Shown: in pieces, positions 33,325-42,844 of the stretch | How the letters are laid out: each line of letters opens with the position of its first letter | How positions within the stretch are numbered: the first letter of the stretch is position 1 | Assembly (NCBI RefSeq): GCF_020150815.1 | Contig: NZ_CP083723.1 | Location: forward strand, 372,001 to 436,000 | Direction: 5' to 3' | Origin: Haloprofundus salilacus | GTDB taxonomy: Archaea; Halobacteriota; Halobacteria; Halobacteriales; Haloferacaceae | DNA length: 64,000 bases | Position numbers and translations under genes: made by a program | The notes under the pieces: generated by a model | Seen by the model: only the letters and a program-made list of their open reading frames with translations | Told to the model about the DNA's origin: nothing | The model's database searches: none

Positions 33325-33786
33325 ATGGGAATCAACTACAGCGTCGAGGCCGACCCCGACACGACGGCGAAAGCCATGCTCCGGGAGCGGCCCATCAGCC
33401 TGAAGCACAGCAAGGCCATCGCGCGCGCCATCAAAGGCAAGCGCGTCGACGACGCCGAGTCGTACCTGCAGGACGTCATCGACGAAAAGCAGTCGGTGCC
33501 GTTCAAGCAGCACAACTCCGGCGTCGGCCACAAAGGCGACATCGACGGGTGGGACGCGGGTCGCTACCCGAACAAAGCCTCGAAGGACTTCCTGAAGCTA
33601 CTCGAGAACGCGCGTAACAACGCCAACGAGCAGGGATTCGACGGCGAATCGATGGTCATCAAACACGTCGCCCCCCACAAGGTCGACGAGCAGATGGGGC
33701 GCAAGCCCCGCGCGTTCGGACGAGCCGACCCGTGGAACACGACGCTCGTCGACGTGGAACTCATCATCGAGGAGGTCGAAGAATAA
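33325..33786 (+). CDS. rpl22: 50S ribosomal protein L22
   Basis: 153 residues. [20 protein letters not shown] and the long beta hairpin [24 protein letters not shown] reaching the exit tunnel are present; this hairpin carries macrolide-resistance mutations in other organisms. Its TAA overlaps the S3 ATG by one base. Confidence 0.97.
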   Translation: MGINYSVEADPDTTAKAMLRERPISLKHSKAIARAIKGKRVDDAESYLQDVIDEKQSVPFKQHNSGVGHKGDIDGWDAGRYPNKASKDFLKLLENARNNANEQGFDGESMVIKHVAPHKVDEQMGRKPRAFGRADPWNTTLVDVELIIEEVEE

Positions 33787-34763
33787 TGGCAGACGAACAT
33801 CAGTTCATCGAAGACGGACTCCAGAAGTCCCAGATCGACGAGTTCTTCGCGACCGAACTCGGCCGCGCCGGCTACGGTGGCATGGACGTCGCGAAGACGC
33901 CGATGGGGACCCAGATCGTCCTGAAAGCCGAGAAGCCCGGCATGGTCATCGGTAAGGGCGGCAAGAACATCCGCAAGGTCACCCGTCAGCTCGAGGAGCG
34001 GTTCAACCTCGACGACCCCCAGATCGACGTCCAGGAGGTCGACGAACCGGACCTGAACGCGCGCATCGTCGCGGACCGACTCGCGAACGCGCTCGAACGC
34101 GGCTGGTACTTCCGCAAAGCTGGTCACACGACCATTGACCGCATCATGGACGCGGGCGCGCTCGGCGCGGAGATCAAGCTCAACGGCAAGGTCACCGGCG
34201 CTCGCTCGCGCGACGAGAAGTTCAACCGCGGCTACATCAAGCACAACGGCGAACCCGCCGAGGAAGTCGTCGACACCGGTCAGGGCGTCGCCGTGATGAA
34301 GCTCGGTACCATCGGCGTGACGGTGAAGATCATCCCGCCGGGAGCGCAGCTCCCCGACGACTTCTCCGTCGCCGAGGACGTCGAGGTCGAGGCGGTCGAA
34401 CAGATCGCCGACACCGAGGGCGTCGAGGACCTCCTCGAAGAGCCCGACGACGAGAAAGTGCCGGACGTCGGCGAGGACGCCGACGACGTGCCCGCCGAAC
34501 ACGCCGGCGAGGACGACGCGCAGGACGCCATCGACGAGGAAGTCGTCGAGGAGGTCGTCCAGGAGTCCGGCGAGACCGCGAAGCCGCAGGAAGAGCCGGT
34601 CGCGACCGGCGATGTCGACGACGAAGAGCACGAGCTTGACGCCGACGAGGAGGCGACCGACGACGTGGAGACGGAGCTCTCCGAACTCGACGAGGAAGTC
34701 GAGCAGGAGGCCGCCGACCTCGTCGCCGAGATGGAAGCCGACGAAGAGGAGGAGGGTCAGTAG
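33786..34763 (+). CDS. rps3: 30S ribosomal protein S3 with a long acidic tail
   Basis: 325 residues from the ATG at 33786. The KH domain ([20 protein letters not shown], about residues 50-75) and the C-terminal S3 domain ([20 protein letters not shown], about 155-185) are normal. About 130 residues of almost pure Glu/Asp/Val tail follow, far beyond the core. Such tails occur in haloarchaeal S3 and probably aid solubility at high salt; a specific role is unknown. L29 starts directly after the stop. Confidence 0.97.
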   Translation: MADEHQFIEDGLQKSQIDEFFATELGRAGYGGMDVAKTPMGTQIVLKAEKPGMVIGKGGKNIRKVTRQLEERFNLDDPQIDVQEVDEPDLNARIVADRLANALERGWYFRKAGHTTIDRIMDAGALGAEIKLNGKVTGARSRDEKFNRGYIKHNGEPAEEVVDTGQGVAVMKLGTIGVTVKIIPPGAQLPDDFSVAEDVEVEAVEQIADTEGVEDLLEEPDDEKVPDVGEDADDVPAEHAGEDDAQDAIDEEVVEEVVQESGETAKPQEEPVATGDVDDEEHELDADEEATDDVETELSELDEEVEQEAADLVAEMEADEEEEGQ

Positions 34764-34970
34764 ATGGCCATCCTCTACCCCGAAGAGATCCGCGACATGA
34801 CGCCCGCCGAGCGCGAGGCCGAAGTCGAGGAACTCGAGACGGAACTCCTCAACGCCCGAGCCGTCCAGGCCGCGGGTGGCGCGCCGGAGAACCCCGGTCG
34901 AATCGGCGAGATTCGCCGGACGATCGCCCGCATCAAGACCATCCAGAACGAAGAGGGCGACGAGGAGTAA
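34764..34970 (+). CDS. rpl29: 50S ribosomal protein L29
   Basis: 68 residues, a two-helix protein: [18 protein letters not shown] at the start and [17 protein letters not shown] near the end. It sits at the tunnel exit beside L23 and contacts SRP. One base separates its stop from the Rnp1 ATG. Confidence 0.96.
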   Translation: MAILYPEEIRDMTPAEREAEVEELETELLNARAVQAAGGAPENPGRIGEIRRTIARIKTIQNEEGDEE

Positions 34971-34971
34971 G

Positions 34972-35529
34972 ATGGCCCTGACGCCCGAGAGCCTCACGCG
35001 ACACGAACTCAACGGTCTGCCCGTCCGGGTGGCCGCCGCCGACAACCCCGACCTCGTCGGGATAGTCGGTCGTGTCGTCGTCGAGACGATGCAGACGCTG
35101 CACGTCGACTGCGACGTGCCCGCTGCCGCTCGACTGTTCGGCGACGAGGTCGCCGAGCGAGGCGCTCGGGTCGTTCAGGTGCCGAAACGCGGAACGACGT
35201 TCGAGTTCGCGCTCGAACGACAGAGCGGCGGTCCGACAACCGGGCCGTCGCGCACAAATGAAGCCGCCGGGAACCGTCGAGACCGCCTCGACGAGTCGTC
35301 GGACACGCGCCGACGACGCCGCAAGGCCCCGGGGTCTACGTCCAAACAGGAGTCGGAAACTGCCGGTGATTTAGCCGGTCAGTCTGGGTCGACCCGCGAG
35401 GGCTCGTCGGACGGCACGGTGCCGTCCGGCGACTGCGAGGGCGTAGTCTACGTTACGGTGGATGGTGCAAATCTGCTCTCACGACCCGCATTGCGCACCG
35501 AAAACGTAGGTGAATCTACATGGCGATAG
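34972..35529 (+). CDS. rnp1: Ribonuclease P protein component 1 (Rpp29) with a long internal insertion
   Basis: 185 residues from the ATG at 34972 ([20 protein letters not shown]). The Sm-like core ([18 protein letters not shown], then [15 protein letters not shown]) covers residues 1-85, and the end [20 protein letters not shown] looks like the family's last strand. In between lie about 60 residues of low complexity, rich in Arg, Ser, Thr and Gly (85-150), longer than I expect for the family. Rnp1 is a protein subunit of archaeal RNase P, which trims tRNA 5' ends. Its last ten bases overlap the S17 start. Confidence 0.9.
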   Translation: MALTPESLTRHELNGLPVRVAAADNPDLVGIVGRVVVETMQTLHVDCDVPAAARLFGDEVAERGARVVQVPKRGTTFEFALERQSGGPTTGPSRTNEAAGNRRDRLDESSDTRRRRRKAPGSTSKQESETAGDLAGQSGSTREGSSDGTVPSGDCEGVVYVTVDGANLLSRPALRTENVGESTWR

Positions 35530-35912
35530 GACTGAACGTACCAGAACCGGAGGAGACCTGCTCCGATGCGAACTGCCCGTTCCACGGCTCGCTTGCCGTG
35601 CGCGGACAGACGCTCGAGGGCACCGTCGCCTCCACAGACATGGACAAAACCGTCATCGTGGAGCGCGAATACGACGTTCGCGTTCCCAAGTACGACCGCT
35701 TCATGAAGCGGCGTAGTCGCGTTCCCGCCCACGCACCCCCGTGCGTGGAGCTCGAGGAAGGCGATACGGTTCGAATCGCAGAGACACGACCGCTGTCGAA
35801 GACGAAATCGCACGTGGTCGTCGAGAAAATCGCGTCGCTGGACGTGACCGAGGGCCTCACGGCCCCCGAAGCGGCAGCTGCCGACGAGGCAGACGAAGAG
35901 GGTGATGCGTGA
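35520..35912 (+). CDS. rps17: 30S ribosomal protein S17
   Basis: 130 residues. The haloarchaeal [20 protein letters not shown] start carries two cysteines, and [17 protein letters not shown] and [14 protein letters not shown] are the family's OB-fold segments. It binds 16S rRNA early in assembly. The start lies inside the Rnp1 gene and the stop overlaps the L14 start (TGATG). Confidence 0.97.
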   Translation: MAIGLNVPEPEETCSDANCPFHGSLAVRGQTLEGTVASTDMDKTVIVEREYDVRVPKYDRFMKRRSRVPAHAPPCVELEEGDTVRIAETRPLSKTKSHVVVEKIASLDVTEGLTAPEAAAADEADEEGDA

Positions 35913-36310
35913 TGGAAGCGCTGAAGGCTGACGTCACACAGGGTCTCGAACGAGGCTCACTCATCACCTGTGCGGACAACACCGGAGCCCGCGAGCTGAA
36001 AGTGATCAGCGTCGCCGGTTACTCCGGAACGAAGAACCGACACCCCAAAGCGGGCGTCGGCGACAAAGTGACCGTCTCGGTCACGAAGGGCACCCCCGAA
36101 ATGCGTCGACAGGTGCTCGAAGCCGTCATCGTGCGGCAGCGGAAATCCATCCGCCGCCCCAACGGCACGCGCGTGAAGTTCGAGGACAACGCCGCCGTCA
36201 TCATCGACGAGAACGGCGAGCCTCGCGGGACCGAAATCAAGGGTCCCATCGCGCGGGAAGTCGCCGAGCGCTTCGGGAGCATCGCATCCACGGCTACGAT
36301 GATCGTATAG
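35912..36310 (+). CDS. rpl14: 50S ribosomal protein L14
   Basis: 132 residues from the ATG at 35912; the GTG three bases earlier is in frame but overlaps the S17 stop less naturally. [20 protein letters not shown] and [25 protein letters not shown] are diagnostic. It forms part of the translational-GTPase and subunit-bridge face. Confidence 0.98.
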   Translation: MEALKADVTQGLERGSLITCADNTGARELKVISVAGYSGTKNRHPKAGVGDKVTVSVTKGTPEMRRQVLEAVIVRQRKSIRRPNGTRVKFEDNAAVIIDENGEPRGTEIKGPIAREVAERFGSIASTATMIV

Positions 36311-36311
36311 C

Positions 36312-36665
36312 ATGAGTAAGCAACCACGCAAACAGCGAACCAAGAACCGCGACGCGCCGCTGCACGAGCGACACAAGCAGGTCCGCGCGACGCTGTCGTC
36401 GGATCTCCGCGAGGAGTACGGCCGACGCAACGTTCGCGTGAACGCGGGCGACACCGTCGAGGTACTCCGCGGCGACGACGCCGGGGAGACGGGCGAAGTG
36501 CTCGATGTCGACCTCAAACGCGAGGTCATCACCGTCGAGGGCGTCGTCGTCGAGAAGGCCGACGGGGAAGAGGTCCCGCGGCCGGTCGACACCTCGAACG
36601 TCCGCGTGACCGAACTGGACCTCGAAGACGAGCGCCGCGAAGCGCGTCTGGAGGGCGAAGAATGA
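36312..36665 (+). CDS. rpl24: 50S ribosomal protein L24
   Basis: 117 residues. The KOW motif [20 protein letters not shown] is near residue 38-57, with an N-terminal basic [20 protein letters not shown] stretch. It initiates large-subunit assembly by binding the 5' part of 23S rRNA. The stop overlaps the S4e start (ATGA). Confidence 0.97.
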   Translation: MSKQPRKQRTKNRDAPLHERHKQVRATLSSDLREEYGRRNVRVNAGDTVEVLRGDDAGETGEVLDVDLKREVITVEGVVVEKADGEEVPRPVDTSNVRVTELDLEDERREARLEGEE

Positions 36666-37396
36666 CGAAGCACCAGAAGCGACTCTCGGTCCCGAACTCG
36701 TGGCCGGTCGAACGGAAAGAACAGGTCTGGACGGTCAAAGCCGGCGCCGGTCCGCACGGCGAGCAGGGCGTTCCCCTGCTCATCCTGCTGCGGGACGTGC
36801 TCGGCTACGTCGACACGAAGAAGGAAGCGCGCTACGCGCTCAACGAAGGGGGCGTCCTGGTCAACGGCGACCGCGTCTCCGACGAACGCCGACCCATCGG
36901 CATGTTCGACATCGTGGCGTTCACCGCCCGCGAGGAGTACTACCGCGTCTTCCCCGACGAGGGTGGCCGCCTCGCGCTGACCGCCATCGACGCGGACGCC
37001 GCGTCCAGCCGCCTCGGCAAGATCGTCGGCAAGCGCCAGGTCGCCGGCGGCGCGTTCCAACTGACGCTGCACGACGGAACGAACCTCCGTCTCGACGACG
37101 CCTCCGAGTACAGCAGCGGCGACTCGGTCGTCGTCAACAACGAGTCGAAGGAGATCGTCGCGCACTTCCCGTACGAGGAAGGCGCGCTCGTGACGGCCGT
37201 CGACGGCGCGCACTCGGGCGAGATCGGACAGATATCGGACATCACCGTCACGCTCGGCAGTGGTGAGAACACCGTCACCGTCGAGCAGGAAGACGGGGAT
37301 GGCTTCGAGACGGTCGCCGACTACGTCGTCGTCATCGACGAGAACTTCACCGGCGGCGAACCGGAAGTCACCACCACCGGAGGTGACGACGAATGA
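36662..37396 (+). CDS. rps4e: 30S ribosomal protein S4e
   Basis: 244 residues of the archaeal/eukaryotic-only S4e family: N-terminal [20 protein letters not shown], an S4-like RNA-binding domain ([20 protein letters not shown]) and a C-terminal KOW region ([13 protein letters not shown]). Its presence confirms an archaeal operon. The stop overlaps the L5 start. Confidence 0.98.
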   Translation: MTKHQKRLSVPNSWPVERKEQVWTVKAGAGPHGEQGVPLLILLRDVLGYVDTKKEARYALNEGGVLVNGDRVSDERRPIGMFDIVAFTAREEYYRVFPDEGGRLALTAIDADAASSRLGKIVGKRQVAGGAFQLTLHDGTNLRLDDASEYSSGDSVVVNNESKEIVAHFPYEEGALVTAVDGAHSGEIGQISDITVTLGSGENTVTVEQEDGDGFETVADYVVVIDENFTGGEPEVTTTGGDDE

Positions 37397-37908
37397 GCGA
37401 ATCCACGCACGAAATGCGCCAAGCGCGCATCGAGAAGGTCGTCGTCCACATGGGCATCGGCCAGGGTGGCCGCGAACTCGCCAACGCCGAGGACATCATC
37501 GAGAGCGTCACCGGCCAGGAGAGCGTCCGCACCACGTCAAAGCGCGCCGGACAGGACTTCGGCGTCCGCATCGGCACGCCCGTCGGCGCGAAGGTGACCC
37601 TTCGCGGCGAGACGGCCCACGAGTTCCTCGAAAAGGCGCTGCCGCTGGCAGACCTCTCGGAGAGCAACTTCGACGACACGGGCAACTTCAGCTTCGGTGT
37701 CGAAGAACACACCGAGTTCCCGAGTCAGGAGTACGACCCCGAGATCGGTATCTACGGGCTGGACGTAACGGTCAACCTCGTCCGCCCCGGCTACCGTGTC
37801 GCGAAGCGAGACCAGGTGACGCGGAGCATCCCCTCCCGCCACCGCCTGACCCCCGAGGACGCCGTCGCGTTCCTCGAGGAGTCGTTCGACGTAGAGGTTG
37901 AACAATGA
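37393..37908 (+). CDS. rpl5: 50S ribosomal protein L5
   Basis: 171 residues. [20 protein letters not shown] and the C-terminal [20 protein letters not shown] are conserved. It anchors 5S rRNA and contacts P-site tRNA. The stop overlaps the S14 start (ATGA). Confidence 0.98.
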   Translation: MSESTHEMRQARIEKVVVHMGIGQGGRELANAEDIIESVTGQESVRTTSKRAGQDFGVRIGTPVGAKVTLRGETAHEFLEKALPLADLSESNFDDTGNFSFGVEEHTEFPSQEYDPEIGIYGLDVTVNLVRPGYRVAKRDQVTRSIPSRHRLTPEDAVAFLEESFDVEVEQ

Positions 37909-38081
37909 GCGAGAGTGAAACAGACGCGACGGGCGAACACGCCACGCAACGCACCGGCCAGCGCCACGAGTGCCGCCGGTGCGGTCGCAAACAGGCGCTC
38001 GTCGGCAAGTACGACATCAATCTCTGCCGGCAGTGCTTCCGCGAGATCGCCCGCGAGATGGGATTCAAGAAGTATCGATAA
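37905..38081 (+). CDS. rps14: 30S ribosomal protein S14, zinc-binding type
   Basis: 58 residues, from the ATG at 37905 overlapping the L5 stop: [18 protein letters not shown], then [18 protein letters not shown], then [18 protein letters not shown]. The C-x2-C...C-x2-C pairs hold one zinc ion. The N-terminal acidic tail is haloarchaeal. Two bases separate it from S8. Confidence 0.96.
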   Translation: MSESETDATGEHATQRTGQRHECRRCGRKQALVGKYDINLCRQCFREIAREMGFKKYR

Positions 38082-38083
38082 CA

Positions 38084-38476
38084 ATGGCTGACAACGATCC
38101 ACTCAGCAGCGCGCTCTCCGGCGTGGACAACGCTGAGAGCGTTGGGCATCTGTCCCACGAGGTACAACCCGCCTCGAACATCATCGGCTCGGTTCTCGAG
38201 GTCTTCTACGACCGCGGGTACATCGACGGCTTCGAGTTCGTCGACGACGGTCGAGCCGGTCGGTTCGAGGTCGAACTGAAAGGCGCTATCAACCACTGTG
38301 GCGCAGTCAAGCCCCGCTACTCCGCGGGCGCTGGCGAGTTCGAGAAGTGGGAGAAGCGATTCCTCCCCGCCCGTGACTACGGGGCGCTCATCGTCACGAC
38401 GAGCCACGGCGTCATGAGCCACTACGAGGCCCGCGAACAGGGCGTTGGTGGCCAAGTAATCGCATACGTCTACTAA
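38084..38476 (+). CDS. rps8: 30S ribosomal protein S8
   Basis: 130 residues from the ATG at 38084 ([20 protein letters not shown]). [20 protein letters not shown] and the C-terminal [20 protein letters not shown] match S8, which binds the central domain of 16S rRNA. In bacteria S8 autoregulates this operon; here that is only a possibility. Confidence 0.97.
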   Translation: MADNDPLSSALSGVDNAESVGHLSHEVQPASNIIGSVLEVFYDRGYIDGFEFVDDGRAGRFEVELKGAINHCGAVKPRYSAGAGEFEKWEKRFLPARDYGALIVTTSHGVMSHYEAREQGVGGQVIAYVY

Positions 38477-38477
38477 C

Positions 38478-39014
38478 ATGAGCAGAGTCGAAATCGAAAT
38501 TCCAGACGACGCCTCCGCCGAGGTAGACCACCTCGACCTCACAGTCGAAGGACCGAACGGGTCCGTCACGCGACGGCTCTGGTATCCGGACATCTCCGTC
38601 GGTGTCGAGGACGGCCACGTGGTCGTCGAAAGCGACACCGAGAACGCGAAGACCAACGCGACCGTCGGGACGTTCGAGAGCCACGTTCGCAACATGCTCC
38701 ACGGCGTCACCGAAGGCTGGGAGTACCGGATGGAGGTCTACTACGCTCACTTCCCGATGCAGGTCAACGTTGAGGGTGACGAGGTGGTCATCGAGAACTT
38801 CCTCGGTGAGAAGGCACCGCGCCGCGCGAAGATTCGCGGCGACACCGACGTACAGATTGACGGCGAGGAGGTCATCCTGACGGGTTCCGACAAGGAAGCC
38901 GTCGGGCAGACCGCCGCGTCCATCGAACAGCTGACGCGCGTCACCGACAAGGACACTCGCGTGTTCCAAGACGGCGTCTACATCACCGAGAAGCCACAGG
39001 CAGGTGGTGCATAA
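38478..39014 (+). CDS. rpl6: 50S ribosomal protein L6
   Basis: 178 residues with the two repeated L6 domains (HLDLTVEGPNGSVTRRLWYP and VEGDEVVIENFLGEKAPRRA). It lies near the sarcin-ricin loop and the GTPase centre. L32e starts directly after its stop. Confidence 0.97.
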   Translation: MSRVEIEIPDDASAEVDHLDLTVEGPNGSVTRRLWYPDISVGVEDGHVVVESDTENAKTNATVGTFESHVRNMLHGVTEGWEYRMEVYYAHFPMQVNVEGDEVVIENFLGEKAPRRAKIRGDTDVQIDGEEVILTGSDKEAVGQTAASIEQLTRVTDKDTRVFQDGVYITEKPQAGGA

Positions 39015-39728
39015 ATGGCCGACGACGAACCAGAGACACTCGAAGAGATCAGCGGTGTCGGACCGAGCAAGGCCGAAGCACTGCAGGAAGCCGGCTACGA
39101 GTCCGTCGAGGACGTCAAGGCGGCGAGCCAGTCGGAACTCGCCGACGTCGAAGGCATCGGCAACGCGCTGGCGGCCCGCATCAAAGCGGACGTCGGCGGA
39201 CTCGAAGTCTCCGAGGAGACCGAGGCCGAAGTCGAAGACGAGGGCGAACCCGAGGCAGAAGCCGAGGAGGCCGAAGAGGATGTCGAGACGGAGCTCCGTC
39301 CCCGCGGCCACGCCGACAAGACGCCCGACCTCGACGACGAGACGGCGCGCGCACTCGGGCAGAAGCACCGCGAGGGCATGCCCGCGTTCCGCCGCCAGAA
39401 GTACTACATGAAGAAGCGAGTCCCCGAGTCGTGGCGCAAGCCGCGCGGCGGACTCTCCAAGCAGCGACGCGGCATCAAGGGCAAAGGCTCGATGGTGGAA
39501 GCGGGCTACCGCACGCCGAAGGCCGCCCGCGGTCTGCACCCGAGCGGCTTCGAGGAAGTTCGCGTCCACAACGTGGACGACCTCGAAGGCGTCGACGGCG
39601 ACACGCAGGCCGTCCGCATCGCCAGCAAAGTCGGCGCTCGCAAGCGCGAGCGCATCGAAGACGTCTGCGAGGACCGCGAGATCCGCGTCCTCAACCCGAC
39701 GTACGTCGAAGTGGAGGTCGACCAATGA
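39015..39728 (+). CDS. rpl32e: 50S ribosomal protein L32e with N-terminal helix-hairpin-helix domain
   Basis: 237 residues. The first 65 residues ([20 protein letters not shown], then [20 protein letters not shown]) form a duplicated helix-hairpin-helix domain, as in DNA repair proteins. An acidic Glu-rich linker (65-95) follows, then the L32e core ([20 protein letters not shown], then [19 protein letters not shown]). Similar extensions are known in haloarchaeal L32e; their function is unclear. The stop overlaps the L19e start. Confidence 0.96.
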   Translation: MADDEPETLEEISGVGPSKAEALQEAGYESVEDVKAASQSELADVEGIGNALAARIKADVGGLEVSEETEAEVEDEGEPEAEAEEAEEDVETELRPRGHADKTPDLDDETARALGQKHREGMPAFRRQKYYMKKRVPESWRKPRGGLSKQRRGIKGKGSMVEAGYRTPKAARGLHPSGFEEVRVHNVDDLEGVDGDTQAVRIASKVGARKRERIEDVCEDREIRVLNPTYVEVEVDQ

Positions 39729-40186
39729 CGGATCTGAGCGCACAACGACGCATGGCCGCCGACGTCCTCGACGTCGGAAAGAGCCGCGTCTGGTTCGACC
39801 CTGACGAACAGAGCGAGATCGCCGAAGCCATCACCCGCGAGGACATCCGTGACCTCGTCGACAGTGGCACCATCCGCGCGACGGACGCGAAGTCCAACTC
39901 GCGCGGACGCGCCCGCGAGCGGCAGGCCAAGCGCGACTACGGCCACCGCAGCGGTCCCGGCACCCGCAAAGGGAAGGCCGGCGCGCGGCGAGACTCGAAA
40001 GACGAGTGGATGAGTCGGATTCGCGCCCAGCGCAGCCGGCTCAAGGAACTGCGCGACGACGGTCCGCTGAACCGAACCCAGTACCGCGAGCTCTACAACA
40101 AGGCCAGCGGTGGCGAGTTCGAGAGCGTCGACCGACTCGAAGCGTACGCACGGAACAACTACGAAATCGAACTGGAGGACCAATAG
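39725..40186 (+). CDS. rpl19e: 50S ribosomal protein L19e
   Basis: 153 residues from the ATG at 39725 ([20 protein letters not shown]). The basic helix region [19 protein letters not shown] and [20 protein letters not shown] are archaeal/eukaryotic L19e features. It is followed directly by L18. Confidence 0.97.
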   Translation: MTDLSAQRRMAADVLDVGKSRVWFDPDEQSEIAEAITREDIRDLVDSGTIRATDAKSNSRGRARERQAKRDYGHRSGPGTRKGKAGARRDSKDEWMSRIRAQRSRLKELRDDGPLNRTQYRELYNKASGGEFESVDRLEAYARNNYEIELEDQ

Positions 40187-40741
40187 ATGGCGACAGGACC
40201 ACGATACAAGGTACCGATGCGACGCCGTCGCGAGGTCCGGACCGACTACCATCAGCGGTTGCGCCTGTTGAAATCCGGCAAGCCGCGGCTCGTAGCCCGC
40301 GTCAGCAACAAGCACGTCAGGGCGCAGCTGGTAACCCCCGGACCCGACGGCGACGACACACACGCCGCCGCTTCCTCCGAGGATCTCGCCGAGTACGGCT
40401 GGGAAGCCCCTACGGGCAACGTCCCGAGCGCGTACTTGACGGGCTACCTCGTGGGCAAGCGAGCGGTCGAAGCCGGCCTCGAAGAGGCCGTCCTCGACAT
40501 CGGCCTGAACACGGCGACGCCCGGCAACAAGGTGTTCGCCGTTCAGGAAGGAGCGATAGACGCTGGCCTCGACATCCCGCACAACGAGAGCGTGCTGGCC
40601 GACTGGTCGCGTAACCGCGGCGAACACATCGCCGAGTACGCGGAACAGCTCGACGAGCCGCTGTACGGCGGGGAGTTCGACGCCAAGAAACTACCCGAGC
40701 ACTTCGACGACGTGCTCGAACAACTACAGGACGACGAATGA
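40187..40741 (+). CDS. rpl18: 50S ribosomal protein L18
   Basis: 184 residues, archaeal L18 (L5e-like) type. [20 protein letters not shown] begins the protein; it binds 5S rRNA with L5. The C-terminal [16 protein letters not shown] is acidic. The stop overlaps the S5 start (ATGA). Confidence 0.97.
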   Translation: MATGPRYKVPMRRRREVRTDYHQRLRLLKSGKPRLVARVSNKHVRAQLVTPGPDGDDTHAAASSEDLAEYGWEAPTGNVPSAYLTGYLVGKRAVEAGLEEAVLDIGLNTATPGNKVFAVQEGAIDAGLDIPHNESVLADWSRNRGEHIAEYAEQLDEPLYGGEFDAKKLPEHFDDVLEQLQDDE

Positions 40742-41382
40742 GCAGAAACAACAACGGCTGGGAGCCGCGAACGCGCCTCGGCCGCATGGTCCAGAACGAC
40801 GACGTCACGTCGATGGAGCAGGCGCTCGACACGGGCCTGCCGCTGAAAGAGCCCGAGATCGTCGACCAGCTCCTCCCCGGACTGGACGACGACGTGCTCG
40901 ACATCAACATGGTCCAGCGGATGACCGACTCCGGCCGCCGGGTGAAGTTCCGGTGCGTCTGTGCGGTCGGTAACCGCGACGGGTTCCTCGGCTACGCCGA
41001 GGCCCGAGACGACCAGGTCGGCTCGGCGATTCAGAAGGCCATCGACGTCGCAAAGCTGAACATCATCAAGGTCGACCGCGGCTCGGGGTCGTGGGAGGAC
41101 CGCGCGGGCGGTACTCACTCGCTGACCCGGAAAGCCGAGGGCAAAGCCGGGTCGGTGACCGTCGAGATCATCCCCGCGCCAATGGGTCTCGGCCTCGCGG
41201 CCGCGCCCACCGTCCGCAGCATCCTCGAGCTCGCCGGCATCCAGGACGCGTGGACGAAGTCCGACGGTAACACCCGGACGACGGTCAACCTCGCGAAGGC
41301 GACCTACAACGCGCTGCAGAACGCCTCCCAATCCCGGACGCCGCGGCACGCCCGCGAAGTCCAGCGTGAGGTGAACGAGTGA
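40738..41382 (+). CDS. rps5: 30S ribosomal protein S5
   Basis: 214 residues. The double-stranded-RNA-like domain ([20 protein letters not shown]-type region, residues 58-75) and the C-terminal [20 protein letters not shown] are diagnostic. S5 helps maintain decoding accuracy. The stop overlaps the L30 start (TGATG). Confidence 0.97.
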   Translation: MSRNNNGWEPRTRLGRMVQNDDVTSMEQALDTGLPLKEPEIVDQLLPGLDDDVLDINMVQRMTDSGRRVKFRCVCAVGNRDGFLGYAEARDDQVGSAIQKAIDVAKLNIIKVDRGSGSWEDRAGGTHSLTRKAEGKAGSVTVEIIPAPMGLGLAAAPTVRSILELAGIQDAWTKSDGNTRTTVNLAKATYNALQNASQSRTPRHAREVQREVNE

Positions 41383-41846
41383 TGCGCGCAGTCGTCCAGA
41401 TCCGCGGCGACGTGAACATGAGCGGTGCGGTGCACGACACCCTGAAGATGCTCAACATCCACGGCGTCAACCACTGCGCGTTCGTCCCCGAGACGGACAC
41501 CTACCGCGGCATGGTGACGAAGGTCAACGAGTACGTCGCCCACGGCGAACCGAGCGCGGAGGTCGTCGAGACGCTCCTGCGCAAGCGCGCGGAACCGCTC
41601 GAAGGCGACGCCGACGTCGACGACGACTACGTCGCCGAGCACACCGATTACGACGATATCGGTGCGCTCGCGGAGGCGCTCGTCGACGAGGAGACGACGC
41701 TGCGCGAGCAGGGTCTCGCCCCGTCGCTGCGACTCCACCCGCCACGCGGCGGGCACAAGGGGCTCAAGCACCCGACCAGCGAAGGCGGCCAACTCGGCAC
41801 GCACGAGACCGAGGAGATCGACAACCTCCTGGAGGCGATGCGATAA
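41382..41846 (+). CDS. rpl30: 50S ribosomal protein L30
   Basis: 154 residues from the ATG at 41382 ([20 protein letters not shown]), the long archaeal L30 (L7e-like) form with the C-terminal PSLRLHPPRGGHKGLKHPTS. The TAA overlaps the L15 ATG by one base. Confidence 0.97.
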   Translation: MRAVVQIRGDVNMSGAVHDTLKMLNIHGVNHCAFVPETDTYRGMVTKVNEYVAHGEPSAEVVETLLRKRAEPLEGDADVDDDYVAEHTDYDDIGALAEALVDEETTLREQGLAPSLRLHPPRGGHKGLKHPTSEGGQLGTHETEEIDNLLEAMR

Positions 41847-42349
41847 TGACATCCAAGAAACGTCGACAGCGCGGTTCGCGAACCCACGGCGGCGGCACGC
41901 ACAAGAATCGGCGCGGCGCCGGTCACCGCGGTGGCCGCGGCCGCGCGGGACGCTCGAAACACGAGTTCCACAACTACGAACCGCTCGGCAAACACGGCTT
42001 CACCCGCCCGGAGGACGCACAGCTCGACGTCGTCGAGGTGCGCCTGCAGAAGCTCGACGAGGACGCCGCGCTCTACGCCGCGGACGGCCTCGCCGACGAG
42101 GAGGGTGACGGCTACCGCCTCGACGCCCGCGAGGTCGTCGACGCGCGAAGCGACACCGACGTCGTGAAAGTGCTCGGCGGCGGGCAGGTCCGCAACGAAC
42201 TGCACGTCGTCGCCGACGCGTTCACGTCGACGGCCGTCGAGGACCTCGAAGAGAACGGCGGCAGCGCCGTTCTCTCCGAATACGGCGAACACCTCGTCGC
42301 CGAGGCCGAAGCGGCCGAGGAAGACGAAGACGCCGAAGACGACGAGTAA
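41846..42349 (+). CDS. rpl15: 50S ribosomal protein L15
   Basis: 167 residues. The Gly/Arg/His-rich start TSKKRRQRGSRTHGGGTHKN and KHEFHNYEPLGKHGFTRP are archaeal L15 features; the end EAEAAEEDEDAEDDE is acidic. It is the last gene of the operon here. In most archaea secY follows immediately, but here the next plus-strand gene is a zinc-finger gene about 155 bp on. Confidence 0.97.
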   Translation: MTSKKRRQRGSRTHGGGTHKNRRGAGHRGGRGRAGRSKHEFHNYEPLGKHGFTRPEDAQLDVVEVRLQKLDEDAALYAADGLADEEGDGYRLDAREVVDARSDTDVVKVLGGGQVRNELHVVADAFTSTAVEDLEENGGSAVLSEYGEHLVAEAEAAEEDEDAEDDE

Positions 42350-42366
42350 CTCCGTCGTTCGCACAC

Positions 42367-42380
42367 GGTTTCTCTCTTTA
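42367..42380 (+). terminator. Pyrimidine-rich run after rpl15
   Basis: GGTTTCTCTCTTTA lies about 20-30 bp after the L15 stop. Archaeal transcription ends at such U-rich tracts without a hairpin, so this is a plausible end of the ribosomal operon. Confidence 0.35.
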
Positions 42381-42505
42381 TCTCCGTCGAGAGCGGATGC
42401 GCCGGCGGTTCCGAGTCGGGGAAGGTACGCCCTGCGGCGTTCCGAGTCGGAGCGTTCTCACCGCCGAGAGCAACAACCAAACCGTTGGCGCGCCGACGTG
42501 CTTAC

Positions 42506-42694
42506 GTGACCGAGACGAGAGAAGACGCAGATCGGCCGACGGAGCAGACTCGGTCGGGGGCGACGGAAACGGCCGACGAGACGCCGCGCGGGCGACCCTG
42601 CCCGTTCTGCGGCGCGTCGATGCAGCACCGCCACTGCAAGTACGTCTGTCCGACCCACGGCGTCGTCTACGACTGCAGCGACACGTTCTGGTAA
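42506..42694 (+). CDS. HVO_2523-family zinc-finger protein
   Basis: 62 residues from the GTG at 42506; a TTG at 42485 is in frame but less likely. A disordered acidic Thr/Glu/Asp-rich half precedes RPCPFCGASMQHRHCKYVCPTHG and then VVYDCSDTFW. Cys and His residues (C-x2-C, H-C, C-x2-H, C) can bind one or two zinc ions. In Haloferax the namesake lies beside the phytoene synthase gene, as it does here. Function is unknown. Confidence 0.8.
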   Translation: MTETREDADRPTEQTRSGATETADETPRGRPCPFCGASMQHRHCKYVCPTHGVVYDCSDTFW

Positions 42695-42844
42695 CGGTTC
42701 CGGTGGCGCCGACGTCGGGAGGTACCGAGCCGCGATCGGAGGGGCGGACCCCCGACCGCACCCAACCTGTATCGGTACTAATGATTATGAGCCTGCATTC
42801 CTTAACCATCCGTAGCTAATGCGCTGTTGTGACCCGAGTAGACG

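Noticed and set aside
33564-35045. Antisense frame of 493 residues across S3 and L29
   Set aside because: Mirror frame of the S3 acidic tail; composition is an artefact of GC-rich codons, no start signal or family similarity.
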